The notes: generated by a model not told the origin, from the sequence alone. A stretch of DNA of 64,000 nt from Tenacibaculum sp. 190130A14a (GCF_964048965.1 NZ_OZ040189.1:1488001-1552000); one strand, 5' to 3'; positions 22,859 through 29,419 are shown, numbered from the stretch's first letter. Numbers and translations are program-made.

Positions 22859-23701
22859 ATGTTAAGCAAAAAAGACACATACCAATATAGCAAGATAGCT
22901 GAAGCTATTAGCTTTATAGAAAATAATTTTCAAGAACAACCTTCATTAAATGATATTGCAAATCATATACATTTAAGCCCACATCATTTTCAACGTTTAT
23001 TTAAAGATTGGGTTGGAATAAGTCCTAAAAAATATTTAAAATTTGTTAGTTCTAAATATGCTAAAAGTCTATTAAAAAAGACAGATTCAAATCTTTTTGA
23101 TACAGCCTACAAAACAGGTCTTTCAGGTACAGGAAGGCTTCACGATTTATTCATAACTTTAGATGGTATGACACCAGGCGAATATAAAAATGGAGGTGTA
23201 AATTTAACTATCTACTATTCATTTGCTACAACGCCTTTTGGAGAAATTTTGGTAGCTTCAACCAAAAAAGGTATATGTCATATGGCATTCTCTGATAATC
23301 AAGAAAACACATTTCATAACTTACAATCAAAATTCCCAAATGCGATTTATAAAAACCAAATAGATGAGGCACAACAAAACGCATTGCTGATTTTTAAAAA
23401 CGATTGGAGTCAATTAAACAACATTAAACTACATTTAAAAGGAACAGATTTTCAATTAAAAGTATGGGAAGTTTTATTATCTATTCCTTTTGGAGAATTA
23501 TCTAGTTATGGTACAATAGCTCAAATGATTGGAAATCCCAAAGCATCTAGAGCAGTAGGCACTGCAATTGGAAATAATCCTGTGGCATATCTAATTCCTT
23601 GCCATAGAGTAATACAACAATCTGGACAAATAGGTGGTTATCATTGGAATCCAATAAGAAAAAAAATAATAATAGGTTGGGAAGCATCTAAATTGGATTA
23701 A
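22859..23701 (+). CDS. AraC-type regulator fused to O6-methylguanine-DNA methyltransferase, 280 aa
   Basis: Residues 10-105 form a double helix-turn-helix AraC domain (LNDIANHIHLSPHHFQRLFK). Residues 115-280 form an Ogt/Ada-C domain with the alkyl-acceptor cysteine in PCHRV (Cys248). Its DNA-binding motif precedes it, with SRAVGTAIGNNP. It repairs O6-alkylguanine by suicidal transfer. It lacks the N-terminal zinc domain of E. coli Ada, so methylphosphotriester sensing is absent. The cassette ends GTTGTAAGTCATTT and ACGCCTTACAAC pair in the core. Confidence 0.9.
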   Translation: MLSKKDTYQYSKIAEAISFIENNFQEQPSLNDIANHIHLSPHHFQRLFKDWVGISPKKYLKFVSSKYAKSLLKKTDSNLFDTAYKTGLSGTGRLHDLFITLDGMTPGEYKNGGVNLTIYYSFATTPFGEILVASTKKGICHMAFSDNQENTFHNLQSKFPNAIYKNQIDEAQQNALLIFKNDWSQLNNIKLHLKGTDFQLKVWEVLLSIPFGELSSYGTIAQMIGNPKASRAVGTAIGNNPVAYLIPCHRVIQQSGQIGGYHWNPIRKKIIIGWEASKLD

Positions 23702-23836
23702 AAACGCCTTACAACAACGTATATAAAGAATAGTGGTTTAAGTGCTTAACCTAAAAGCATTTTGTAATTTTAGCCTTAGTAATAACTCGAAAAGTTTGTG
23801 CGTAAAAACCCACTACTTTTCATATACGAACCCATT
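23702..23836. repeat. attC-like junction 20, last in unit 6
   Basis: The left core is AAACGCCTTACAAC. The arms CGTATATAAAGAATAG and TTTTCATATACGAACCC are paired. The position of the right core reads CATTAAATATT and enters the terminator block. Confidence 0.75.
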
Positions 23837-23878
23837 AAATATTATTTACTACAAACACCTTAATTAAGGTGTTTTTTT
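23837..23878 (+). terminator. Unit 6 terminator
   Basis: The core AAATATTATTTACTACAA is followed by the perfect 18-bp palindrome ACACCTTAATTAAGGTGT and T7. It pairs with the unit-6 start at 15011. Confidence 0.85.
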
Positions 23879-23917
23879 ATGTTAAAAATTTAAAGGTAAA
23901 TATTAAAATAAGTGTAG

Positions 23918-23975
23918 GTATCTCCGATACCTTAAAAACGGAAAAGTTCATTAATATAACTGTGGTAAGTAAAAC
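23918..23975 (+). promoter_or_regulatory. Unit promoter 7
   Basis: The hairpin GGTATCTCCGATACC is followed by TTAAT (23951) and the core TGTGGTAAGTAA. The -7 element is not obvious. No tiny genes occur between this and the previous terminator, so it is an empty inter-unit block. Confidence 0.55.
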
Positions 23976-24053
23976 ATAATGTTTTGTTATCACGAAAAAT
24001 CAATTAGATATTTAATAATTTTGTTTATGTATAACCAGTTAGATTTAATAAGA

Positions 24054-24719
24054 ATGAAATACTTATTTATATTAATATTTTTTAGTTTAGTTAGTTGTTC
24101 ATCAACAAAGAAATTGACAGAAAACAGTACGAAACCTACAAAGTTTGTTTTTAAAGAATCTATGGTTTCAATACAAACTGGAATTTCGGATTTGGAAACG
24201 AAAACGAAAGGAAAAGATTCTTTATTAAACAAAAAACTAAATGGAATAAAGATGTCTCAATTGCTATTGAAAAAACCAAATACAGAGATTTATGTTGAAA
24301 TTGAAAATGATACGGTTTGGCGTTATACCAAACAAGAAGGTATAATGATTGGCGATTATTTTATGATTCAAAAAAATACTGGAGTTTTACATTATTATGA
24401 TAAATCCAAATCTATCAATTATAAAAAGTATGATCTATTTGCAAAAAACCACGAATATGAAATAATTGAAAATAGAGAAGATGTTAAAGAGATAAAAGGA
24501 TTTAAATGTTATAAGCTCACTCTGATTAAAAAGGAGAGAGAAAGTGATTTAGGATATACGAAATATGAAATGTATGTCTCTGATCAGATAGAATTGCCAA
24601 TTCATTCTGTAATTAACTTGACTAAATTTATGCCTAATACTTTTCCAATGGAGATAAGAATTTCAAATGGGGATTTTTCAGGAGTTACCCAATTATATGA
24701 ATTAATAAAAATTGATTAA
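24054..24719 (+). CDS. Lipoprotein of unknown function, 221 aa
   Basis: From ATG 24054 the protein has a textbook lipoprotein signal (MKYLFILIFFSLVSCSS, Cys15). An upstream in-frame ATG at 23979 would place 25 extra residues before the signal and is rejected. The mature protein is a beta-rich domain (YVEIENDTVWRYTKQEG, YEIIENREDVKEIKGFKCYK, LPIHSVI). It resembles the GLPGLI/DUF4412-like outer-surface sheets common in Bacteroidetes. It is the single gene of unit 7, and the exact role is unknown. Confidence 0.75.
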   Translation: MKYLFILIFFSLVSCSSTKKLTENSTKPTKFVFKESMVSIQTGISDLETKTKGKDSLLNKKLNGIKMSQLLLKKPNTEIYVEIENDTVWRYTKQEGIMIGDYFMIQKNTGVLHYYDKSKSINYKKYDLFAKNHEYEIIENREDVKEIKGFKCYKLTLIKKERESDLGYTKYEMYVSDQIELPIHSVINLTKFMPNTFPMEIRISNGDFSGVTQLYELIKID

Positions 24720-24771
24720 CATACTGCAATACCCTATACAATAAATAAGTTGAAGCATTGCTTACTATAGG

Positions 24772-24798
24772 TCAACACTCAAAAGTGTTGATTTTTTT
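24772..24798 (+). terminator. Unit 7 terminator
   Basis: The stem TCAACACT-CAAA-AGTGTTGA is followed by T7. The preceding GCTTACTATAG is a weak complement of the unit start core. Confidence 0.8.
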
Positions 24799-24837
24799 AT
24801 GTCCAAAATTTTAGAAATGATTACCAAATAATTGTAA

Positions 24838-24954
24838 TTAATCTCGATTAAATTTTCTTTTGAAGTAGTCAGACTTAACTTTATTAGATTTTGGATTGCT
24901 GAAATTTTTAAAAATAAAGTAAGCGAGTAAGAAAAGGATAAAAGCGATTATCAT
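24838..24954 (-). CDS. Tiny membrane protein, 38 aa
   Basis: MIIAFILFLLAYFIFKNFSN is one hydrophobic helix followed by a basic tail (KVKSDYFKRKFNRD). TATCTTTG lies 14 nt upstream of the ATG. It is the distal gene of a three-gene opposite-strand cluster between units 7 and 8. Confidence 0.5.
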   Translation of the reverse strand: MIIAFILFLLAYFIFKNFSNPKSNKVKSDYFKRKFNRD

Positions 24955-24986
24955 AGTTAATTTTTAATCAAAGATAAATATTACAT

Positions 24987-25112
24987 TTATATGAGATTTA
25001 TAATAATGCTAATAATTATAGCAAGTACAATAATTATTAAACAACCATATTTTTTTTCAATAAAAAATTGAACGAAAAAATCAGCAATAGCTTGAAGGAT
25101 GAAGTCAAACAT
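24987..25112 (-). CDS. Tiny membrane protein, 41 aa
   Basis: An amphipathic N-terminus (MFDFILQAIADFFVQFFIEK) is followed by an extremely Ile-rich helix (CLIIIVLAIIISIIINLI). TATATTTG is exactly 4 nt before the ATG, as in other modules. Its small size and hydrophobicity also resemble type I toxin peptides, but no antitoxin is evident. Confidence 0.5.
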   Translation of the reverse strand: MFDFILQAIADFFVQFFIEKKYGCLIIIVLAIIISIIINLI

Positions 25113-25143
25113 AATTCAAATATATTGAAATCAATTATTGGTT

Positions 25144-25308
25144 TTAGTCTTCTTTTAGATATGTAATTGAAAGAGCTAATACTATAGCACCACATAAATA
25201 AAGAAAAGGAGCTCCATTCATGTTTGAATTAGTGTAGTGTATACCTGCTAAAAATGAAATTAATAATAAAAACATTAAAAAGTTTCTGAAGAAGTTTTTT
25301 CCTTTCAT
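25144..25308 (-). CDS. Tiny membrane protein, FFRNFLMF family, 54 aa
   Basis: FFRNFLMFLLLISFLAGIHY, then PFLYLCGAIVLALSITYLKE, aligns along its length with the C-terminal part of the gene at 14483. Two hydrophobic segments are present. It shows that the same module type occurs in two clusters 10 kb apart. A TATTTTTA element is about 20 nt upstream of the ATG. Confidence 0.6.
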   Translation of the reverse strand: MKGKNFFRNFLMFLLLISFLAGIHYTNSNMNGAPFLYLCGAIVLALSITYLKED

Positions 25309-25390
25309 AGAGTTTAAAATTTTTATTGTAAAAATAATAAAGTGAGATTAAAGTAAGACGGTAGATTGAAGAAAAAGAGTAAAAGAAATA

Positions 25391-25408
25391 CGAACCTAGG
25401 TTCGCTTT
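25391..25408. terminator. Hairpin CGAACCTAGGTTCG
   Basis: A perfect 14-bp palindrome followed by CTTTT on the plus strand. It lies downstream (minus strand) of a C-rich transcript candidate. The coding potential between it and 25540 is unconvincing. Confidence 0.5.
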
Positions 25409-25529
25409 TGAATAAGTTAGAAAATCTTAACAAGAATGCGGTATTACAAACATGTGTTCGAAAGGGATGCATATACCAAAACTATTAATGTATAAACGAT
25501 TTAAAGTCAAACAGTAGCATAAGTGATAA

Positions 25530-25630
25530 AATGAAACCCACTCAAAGGTTGAGTGGGTAAAGGGGGAGTTTCTATTAAAAAAAGGGGAGTTAATAAGTCT
25601 TTTATGGGGACGCAATAATAAATAGATTCC
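25530..25630 (-). ncRNA. C-rich small RNA candidate with terminator
   Basis: On the minus strand this segment contains three separated C-runs (GTCCCC, CTCCCC, CTCCCCC). It ends in the hairpin ACCCACTCAA-CCT-TTGAGTGGGT followed by TTTCATTTT. It lies downstream of a promoter motif shared with the GG-peptide genes (25649-25669). C-rich motifs of this kind pair with G-rich RNA in small RNAs of other bacteria; the role here is inferred. Confidence 0.45.
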
Positions 25631-25648
25631 AACAAATAAATTAACGGA

Positions 25649-25669
25649 AATCCGTAAAAAGAGTAAGGT
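25649..25669 (-). promoter_or_regulatory. Shared promoter motif, copy 1
   Basis: The minus-strand sequence reads CCTTACTCTTTTTACGGATT. The pattern CTTACT...TTYTAYGGWTT also stands upstream of both GG-peptide genes (27274, 29910) and, partly, of the gene at 37395. Confidence 0.5.
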
Positions 25670-25732
25670 TTACCTTAAAGTTTAAGAAATGTATAACCGT
25701 AGGGGCTCAGATCGTCAAAACTGAAAAGGTTT

Positions 25733-25763
25733 TTGACATGATTGGGATAAATAATAATTTTTC
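25733..25763 (+). promoter_or_regulatory. Unit promoter 8
   Basis: TTGAC (25733), a 17-bp spacer (with ATTGGGATAAATAATAA), then TAATTTTTC. It matches the other unit promoters and is followed by CTAAATTAGCTAGAAAGATAA, a truncated type-B leader. Confidence 0.7.
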
Positions 25764-25784
25764 TAAATTAGCTAGAAAGATAAA

Positions 25785-26258
25785 ATGAAAATTAGAGAAG
25801 TACATAGAAATGATTATACCATTTCAACTGATAAGGATAGATTAGATATTTTAAGTATTCATAAATTTCTTTCAAACGAAACTGATTGGGCAAAAGGAAT
25901 TCCATTGCATACTTTGAAGACATCAATTGAAAATTCATTGAATTTTGGACTTTATCATAAAAAACAACAAATTGGATTTGCTAGGGTCATTTCAGATTAT
26001 TCAACTATTGCATACTTGGGAGATGTTTATGTTTTGGAGGAGTATAGGGGAAAGGGATTGAGTAAATGGTTGATAAATGAAATAATAGAGCATCCTAATC
26101 TTCAGAGGTTAAGACGCTGGATTTTGTTAACTAATACAGCTGAATGGCTTTATGAAAAATTTGGTTTTACCGAAATACCTAATCCTGAATTTTATATGGA
26201 GAAACATAATCCAAATGTATATAAGGAAATAGATCAAATTACTGTGAACGACGCATAA
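25785..26258 (+). CDS. GNAT-family N-acetyltransferase, 157 aa
   Basis: A complete small GNAT domain. The acetyl-CoA binding motif A is visible as YLGDVYVLEEYRGKGLSKWL (R/Q-x-x-G-x-G/A pattern), with a final strand ending YEKFGFTEIPNPEFYM. The acceptor is unknown; the similarity to small GNATs next to tRNA or peptide modifiers is too general to be informative. It is the only gene of unit 8, directly behind the truncated leader without a GTT core. Confidence 0.85.
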   Translation: MKIREVHRNDYTISTDKDRLDILSIHKFLSNETDWAKGIPLHTLKTSIENSLNFGLYHKKQQIGFARVISDYSTIAYLGDVYVLEEYRGKGLSKWLINEIIEHPNLQRLRRWILLTNTAEWLYEKFGFTEIPNPEFYMEKHNPNVYKEIDQITVNDA

Positions 26259-26334
26259 AAATCAAATAAGTAATATTTGAATGACTTTGTTAGATTTCAT
26301 TTGGCGAAATAAATCAATTTAAAACTTTAGTCAA

Positions 26335-26439
26335 CTAAGACTTTTTCTTTCTAAACGCAAGAAATATTGCAAACAGAATTACAAGAACAATTGCACCGAG
26401 AATAATAAATAGCGGTAAAAAATTAATTGGTTTACACAT
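26335..26439 (-). CDS. Tiny membrane protein, 34 aa
   Basis: MCKPINFLPLFIILGAIVLV, then ILFAIFLAFRKKKS, is a single long hydrophobic helix with a basic cytoplasmic tail. It lacks the exact TAnnTTTG-N4 arrangement seen at other modules. It is the distal member of a three-gene opposite-strand cluster after unit 8. Confidence 0.5.
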   Translation of the reverse strand: MCKPINFLPLFIILGAIVLVILFAIFLAFRKKKS

Positions 26440-26489
26440 GATATAAGATTTGTAATAACAAATAAAATAAATCTATAAATAGTTTAAGG

Positions 26490-26738
26490 TTAGTTTGGTA
26501 TTGGAAGTGGTGTGAATTGCAAAGGTTCAAAGGGATATAAATAAATATCAGCACCAACAATACAACTATAATTTGATGTATGAGGAGCAGCGTAATTATA
26601 ATCTATTACATCACTCAATTCTGCTAAAGGAATAAAGATAAAAACTAAAATTAAAATGACAGTAGTGTACCAGATAAAAGAAGAAACATTTTTGGTTTCT
26701 ACATATTCGATGTTTAATTGGTCATAGCTATTTTTCAT
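26490..26738 (-). CDS. Small membrane protein, 82 aa
   Basis: From ATG 26738 (MKNSYDQLNIEYVETKNVSS) there is a short cytosolic segment, one membrane helix (FIWYTTVILILVFIFIPLA) and a polar C-terminal tail with Pro residues ending PLPIPN. TATTTTTA stands exactly 4 nt before this ATG, which supports it over the upstream start at 26759. The function is unknown. Confidence 0.55.
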   Translation of the reverse strand: MKNSYDQLNIEYVETKNVSSFIWYTTVILILVFIFIPLAELSDVIDYNYAAPHTSNYSCIVGADIYLYPFEPLQFTPLPIPN

Positions 26739-26787
26739 AAAGTAAAAATAGAAAAACAAAATGAAGTATGATAGTTTTAGTACTATA

Positions 26788-26979
26788 TTAGATGTAATTT
26801 AAGATTAAAAAAAAGAAAAAATAAGGAATGCCAAAGCAAAAAAAAGTAATTGATACAAATACAAATGAAAGAATAAGAAAGTTTTTCTTATTTCTATTTA
26901 GAACATAAAATTTTTGATAACTAAGATTGGTTAAAAGTATTGATATAGGTAAGGAACAAAGAAATATAAAAAAAAACAT
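26788..26979 (-). CDS. Small two-helix membrane protein, 63 aa
   Basis: Two hydrophobic segments (FFFIFLCSLPISILLTNLSY and FLILSFVFVSITFFCFGIPY) are separated by a basic loop (KFYVLNRNKKN). Another hydrophobic stretch ends the protein. TATTTTAG lies just upstream of the ATG. The very high Phe content is in line with the AT-rich context. Confidence 0.5.
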   Translation of the reverse strand: MFFFIFLCSLPISILLTNLSYQKFYVLNRNKKNFLILSFVFVSITFFCFGIPYFFFFLILNYI

Positions 26980-27029
26980 TCAGCTAAAATAGCAAAGAAA
27001 AACACTAATAGTTAGAATGAATATAAAAC

Positions 27030-27060
27030 AAAAGAAAAGCGAACCGAAGTTCGCTTTTTT
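27030..27060 (-). terminator. Terminator of GG-peptide gene 1
   Basis: The hairpin AAGCGAAC-CGAA-GTTCGCTT is flanked by T and A runs. It is nearly identical to the hairpins at 7977 and 29649. Confidence 0.8.
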
Positions 27061-27062
27061 AC

Positions 27063-27215
27063 TTATCCGTTGGTTGGAACACATTCACATAAACCAAAAT
27101 CCCATATCTCATCTACTTCACATGGAACAAATGGAAAGCATTTACTTCCTCCATTGATAGATTGTTGTTCTGGTTTGTTTAATTCTTTACCTAAATTTTG
27201 AATGTTCTTAATCAT
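27063..27215 (-). CDS. Double-glycine leader peptide (natural product precursor-like), 50 aa
   Basis: The leader LGKELNKPEQQSINGG is typical of Bacteroidetes GG-leader precursors processed by C39-type peptidase transporters. The core is about 27 residues with four cysteines (KCF, PCE, GLCECV), so disulphides or thioether rings are possible. No maturation enzyme or transporter is in the window, so export must rely on genes elsewhere. It shares leader type, promoter motif and terminator stem with the gene at 29675. Too short to be called by standard ORF cut-offs. Confidence 0.75.
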   Translation of the reverse strand: MIKNIQNLGKELNKPEQQSINGGSKCFPFVPCEVDEIWDFGLCECVPTNG

Positions 27216-27273
27216 AATTTTGAATTTTAAAATTTATGTAATCTATTAATCTATTTGTAGATATAATAAAATA

Positions 27274-27293
27274 AAACCATAGAAAAAGTAAGG
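27274..27293 (-). promoter_or_regulatory. Shared promoter motif, copy 2
   Basis: The minus-strand sequence CCTTACTTTTTCTATGGTTT lies 58 bp before the GG-peptide ATG. Copy 3 lies at the same distance (59 bp) before the second GG-peptide gene. Confidence 0.55.
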
Positions 27294-27338
27294 TTTTTCC
27301 TTACTTAACTAAAATTAACATTTAAACAGAATTATTAG

Positions 27339-27479
27339 TTTGTAGCGTCAATAGAAGTAAATGATAATTGGGAGCAGTTAGACGAGTTTGAGGGTACTGC
27401 ATATCAAAGAATAAAAACAATCGTAATTTTAGAGGAGACCAACGAGGAGGTTGAAGCATACATTTATGTTTTAAAGTAA
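27339..27479 (+). pseudogene. C-terminal remnant of an AIG2/gamma-glutamylcyclotransferase-like gene
   Basis: The frame reads VNDNWEQLDEFEGTAYQRIK and then ETNEEVEAYIYVLK to a TAA at 27477. The WE.LDEFEG...Y.R and V.AYIYVL pattern is the end of the AIG2-like/GGCT family. There is no start codon or N-terminal domain (YGSL motif) upstream, so about two thirds of the gene is missing. Confidence 0.6.
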
Positions 27480-27759
27480 AACTTCAGTTATGTAAAAAAG
27501 GAACCGATTAAAGTTCCTTTATTAAATCGCTTAGTTTTAGCCCCTGGAGCACTACGCGATTTTTGCTAAAGTATTGAAAATTAGTGGTTTTTTTTAAGTT
27601 GTTCGTCGAAAAATAAGTACGATGTGAATGTTTTTGATTTTTTTAAATAAATTACATTGGGTATAGTAAAAATATACTGAAGTAATCGTAGCGAACAATA
27701 ACTTTCTACTTTAGTAGAAGTTCCTTTTTATTGATAGACTAAACTATTAAAAAGAAATT

Positions 27760-28140
27760 ATGGAGACCAAGAAAAGAGAAATTGTAAAGAATTATGTACT
27801 TTCTTATAACAACTTTGATATAGAAGGAATGACGAAATATTTAGCGAAAAATATTGTTTTTGAAAATATTTCCAATGGAAAAGTTAATTTGAAAACCGAA
27901 GGTTTAGAAGCATTCAAAGAGCAAGCTACGATAGCTAAGGAGTATTTCAAACAAAGAGAACAGAATATTGAATCATGGGAAATACAAGATTCAACAATTA
28001 CGATTGAAATATCGTACAAAGCGATTTTGGCAATTGATCTTCCAAACGGTTTAAAAATAGGAGATACCTTGGAATTAAAAGGAGTGTCGCATTTTGAGTT
28101 TGAAAATGGAAAAATTAAGCGAATAACGGATAAAAGTTGA
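27760..28140 (+). CDS. NTF2-like (SnoaL-type) protein, 126 aa
   Basis: Length and layout fit the NTF2/SnoaL fold. An N-terminal helix (EIVKNYVLSYNNFDIEGMTK) is followed by curved strands (IVFENISNGKVNLKTEG) and a final strand pair (LELKGVSHFEFENGKIKRIT). Such proteins are small ligand-binding or isomerase-like enzymes of varied function. It stands 66 nt upstream of a formyltransferase-like gene on the same strand, so the two may be co-transcribed. Confidence 0.8.
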   Translation: METKKREIVKNYVLSYNNFDIEGMTKYLAKNIVFENISNGKVNLKTEGLEAFKEQATIAKEYFKQREQNIESWEIQDSTITIEISYKAILAIDLPNGLKIGDTLELKGVSHFEFENGKIKRITDKS

Positions 28141-28205
28141 TGAGCGATTCTAAAAATTAAAAGAAAATAATCATCTATAAGTGATAGAAAACAAAAGATG
28201 ACTTT

Positions 28206-28922
28206 ATGATAGGGATTATAACATACGATAAACCACACCGTAAAACTCAAGATTTAATTACAAAATTAATACTTAATGGGTATTCTGAACTTCATTTAAT
28301 AGTAATTCCTTGGGTTGAAAGAAAAAACTTTCAACCAATATTTAAACATAGACCTTCAACATGTGTGAATATTAATATTGAAGAACTAACAAGTAGGTTT
28401 AAATTGTCATATTCAAAAGTTGATGTACATAATTTAAATAGCTTTTTCTCTAAGAAGATATTTAGACATGTATTAATTGCTGGAGCGGGATTATTGCCTG
28501 AAGAGTTAGTCATAAATCATAAAATAATCAACGCACATCCAGGTTTTCTACCCAATGTAAAAGGATTGGATGCTTTAAAATGGGCAATATATCAAGAGCA
28601 ACCAATAGGGGTAACAACCCATTATATTTCTGAAAAGGCTGATGAAGGAGAGTTAATAAAGAAGGTTATAGTACCAATTTATTATGAAGATACTTTTCAT
28701 AGTCTTGCCTACAGGATATACGAAACAGAAATTGAAATGCTTGTCGCTGCAATTGAACATGTAGAAAGTAAGGGTTTCAAAGTAGAGTCTTTAGCCGATG
28801 AAAGATTTTTTGCAAATAAGAGAATGCCACATCGTTTAGAAATTGTTATGATGGATAGATTTGAAAAACTACGTATAAAATCTAGATCATTTCGAAAAAA
28901 AATAAAGGACAACCAAGTATAG
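28206..28922 (+). CDS. Formyltransferase-family protein, 238 aa
   Basis: The central signature HVLIAGAGLLPEELV, then INAHPGFLPNVKGLDALKWA, matches the formyl_trans_N fold. It carries the conserved His-Pro-Gly and the LP..KG loop, and the GVTTHYISEKADEGELI segment with the catalytic Asp. Relatives act in methionyl-tRNA formylation or sugar N-formylation for surface glycans. No C-terminal Fmt domain is present, so a sugar or natural-product substrate is more likely than tRNA. Confidence 0.85.
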   Translation: MIGIITYDKPHRKTQDLITKLILNGYSELHLIVIPWVERKNFQPIFKHRPSTCVNINIEELTSRFKLSYSKVDVHNLNSFFSKKIFRHVLIAGAGLLPEELVINHKIINAHPGFLPNVKGLDALKWAIYQEQPIGVTTHYISEKADEGELIKKVIVPIYYEDTFHSLAYRIYETEIEMLVAAIEHVESKGFKVESLADERFFANKRMPHRLEIVMMDRFEKLRIKSRSFRKKIKDNQV

Positions 28923-28951
28923 TCAGATTGGTGATTTTTTATGTATGTGAT

Positions 28952-29059
28952 TTAAAGGTAAATTACTATAGCCCAGTATAAATAAGGAAAAGACGCACCT
29001 TGAATTCCTGAACTAATCAGAATAACTCCTATTAAAAAAGAAACAGAGAAAAAGATCAT
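28952..29059 (-). CDS. Tiny membrane protein, degenerate FFRNFLMF-family member, 35 aa
   Basis: MIFFSVSFLIGVILISSGIQ followed by GASFPYLYWAIVIYL can be aligned with the C-terminal part of the genes at 14483 and 25144 (SFL.G, G.PFLYL.GAIV). It is shorter than both and lacks the conserved promoter spacing, so it may be a decaying copy. Confidence 0.4.
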   Translation of the reverse strand: MIFFSVSFLIGVILISSGIQGASFPYLYWAIVIYL

Positions 29060-29139
29060 CTATAAACTTCTAAAGAAACTTAACTTTTGTAAATAGTTTT
29101 CTGCTTTAAAGTATAATATTATAAAAATTAAATAGCTAA

Positions 29140-29195
29140 TAAAAAAGCTCCAAATGGAGCTTAGTAAGGGGTAAACAAAGGGGAAAGTCAACTAG
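29140..29195 (-). ncRNA. C-rich transcript end with terminator
   Basis: The minus strand reads TTTCCCCTTTG and TACCCCTTAC, then the hairpin AAGCTCCA-TT-TGGAGCTT and T6. The motif ACCCCTTAC recurs in the leader of the tiny gene at 33323. Whether it is a separate RNA or read-through from L2 is not clear. Confidence 0.4.
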
Positions 29196-29227
29196 GAATT
29201 TATAATGGGTTGTAATGAGATCAATGT

Positions 29228-29294
29228 TAAAAAAGGGAGCGAACTCCCTTTTCATACTAAAAATTTGAGTCCCCCGATCCAAACGTAGTATTTA
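29228..29294 (-). ncRNA. Small RNA L2 with GGGGGACT motif
   Basis: About 66 nt, from a predicted start near 29293 to the hairpin AAAGGGAG-TTCG-CTCCCTTT and T6 (29229-29252). It carries CGGGGGACTC in a probably unpaired region (29268-29276). No ORF of useful length is inside. The promoter is of the LytTR-like type. Confidence 0.6.
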
Positions 29295-29299
29295 TAGTG

Positions 29300-29369
29300 T
29301 GAAGATAGATAAATACAAGAATGACTTCTTTGAGATTCCGATGAATGGAAGTTTAGGCTCGGTGAATGG
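29300..29369 (-). promoter_or_regulatory. LytTR-like operator and promoter for L2
   Basis: Minus strand: CCATTCACC, 12 nt, CCATTCATC, exactly 32 nt, then the -7 element TATCTTCA (29300-29307). The 21-bp repeat spacing and CCATTCATC-like half-sites are typical of LytTR regulators (compare the AlgR site CCGTTCGTC). The same 32-nt spacing occurs at L1, L3 and L4. Confidence 0.7.
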
Positions 29370-29419
29370 TGAAAAACTGAAGATGAAATAAAGTAGCTAT
29401 TTAATGTAGATTTCGGTAA

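Noticed and set aside
646..23836. CRISPR array
   Set aside because: Repeats are palindromic junctions of varied length with genes between them; no 20-50 bp direct repeats with uniform spacers and no cas genes.
646..23836. Insertion sequences or transposon terminal repeats
   Set aside because: No transposase ORF and no fixed-length terminal repeats; the matched ends are cassette-specific rather than shared by all copies.
25427..25615. 62-codon minus-strand ORF
   Set aside because: It crosses the terminator hairpin at 25536-25558 and the C-rich segment; it has no plausible protein character.
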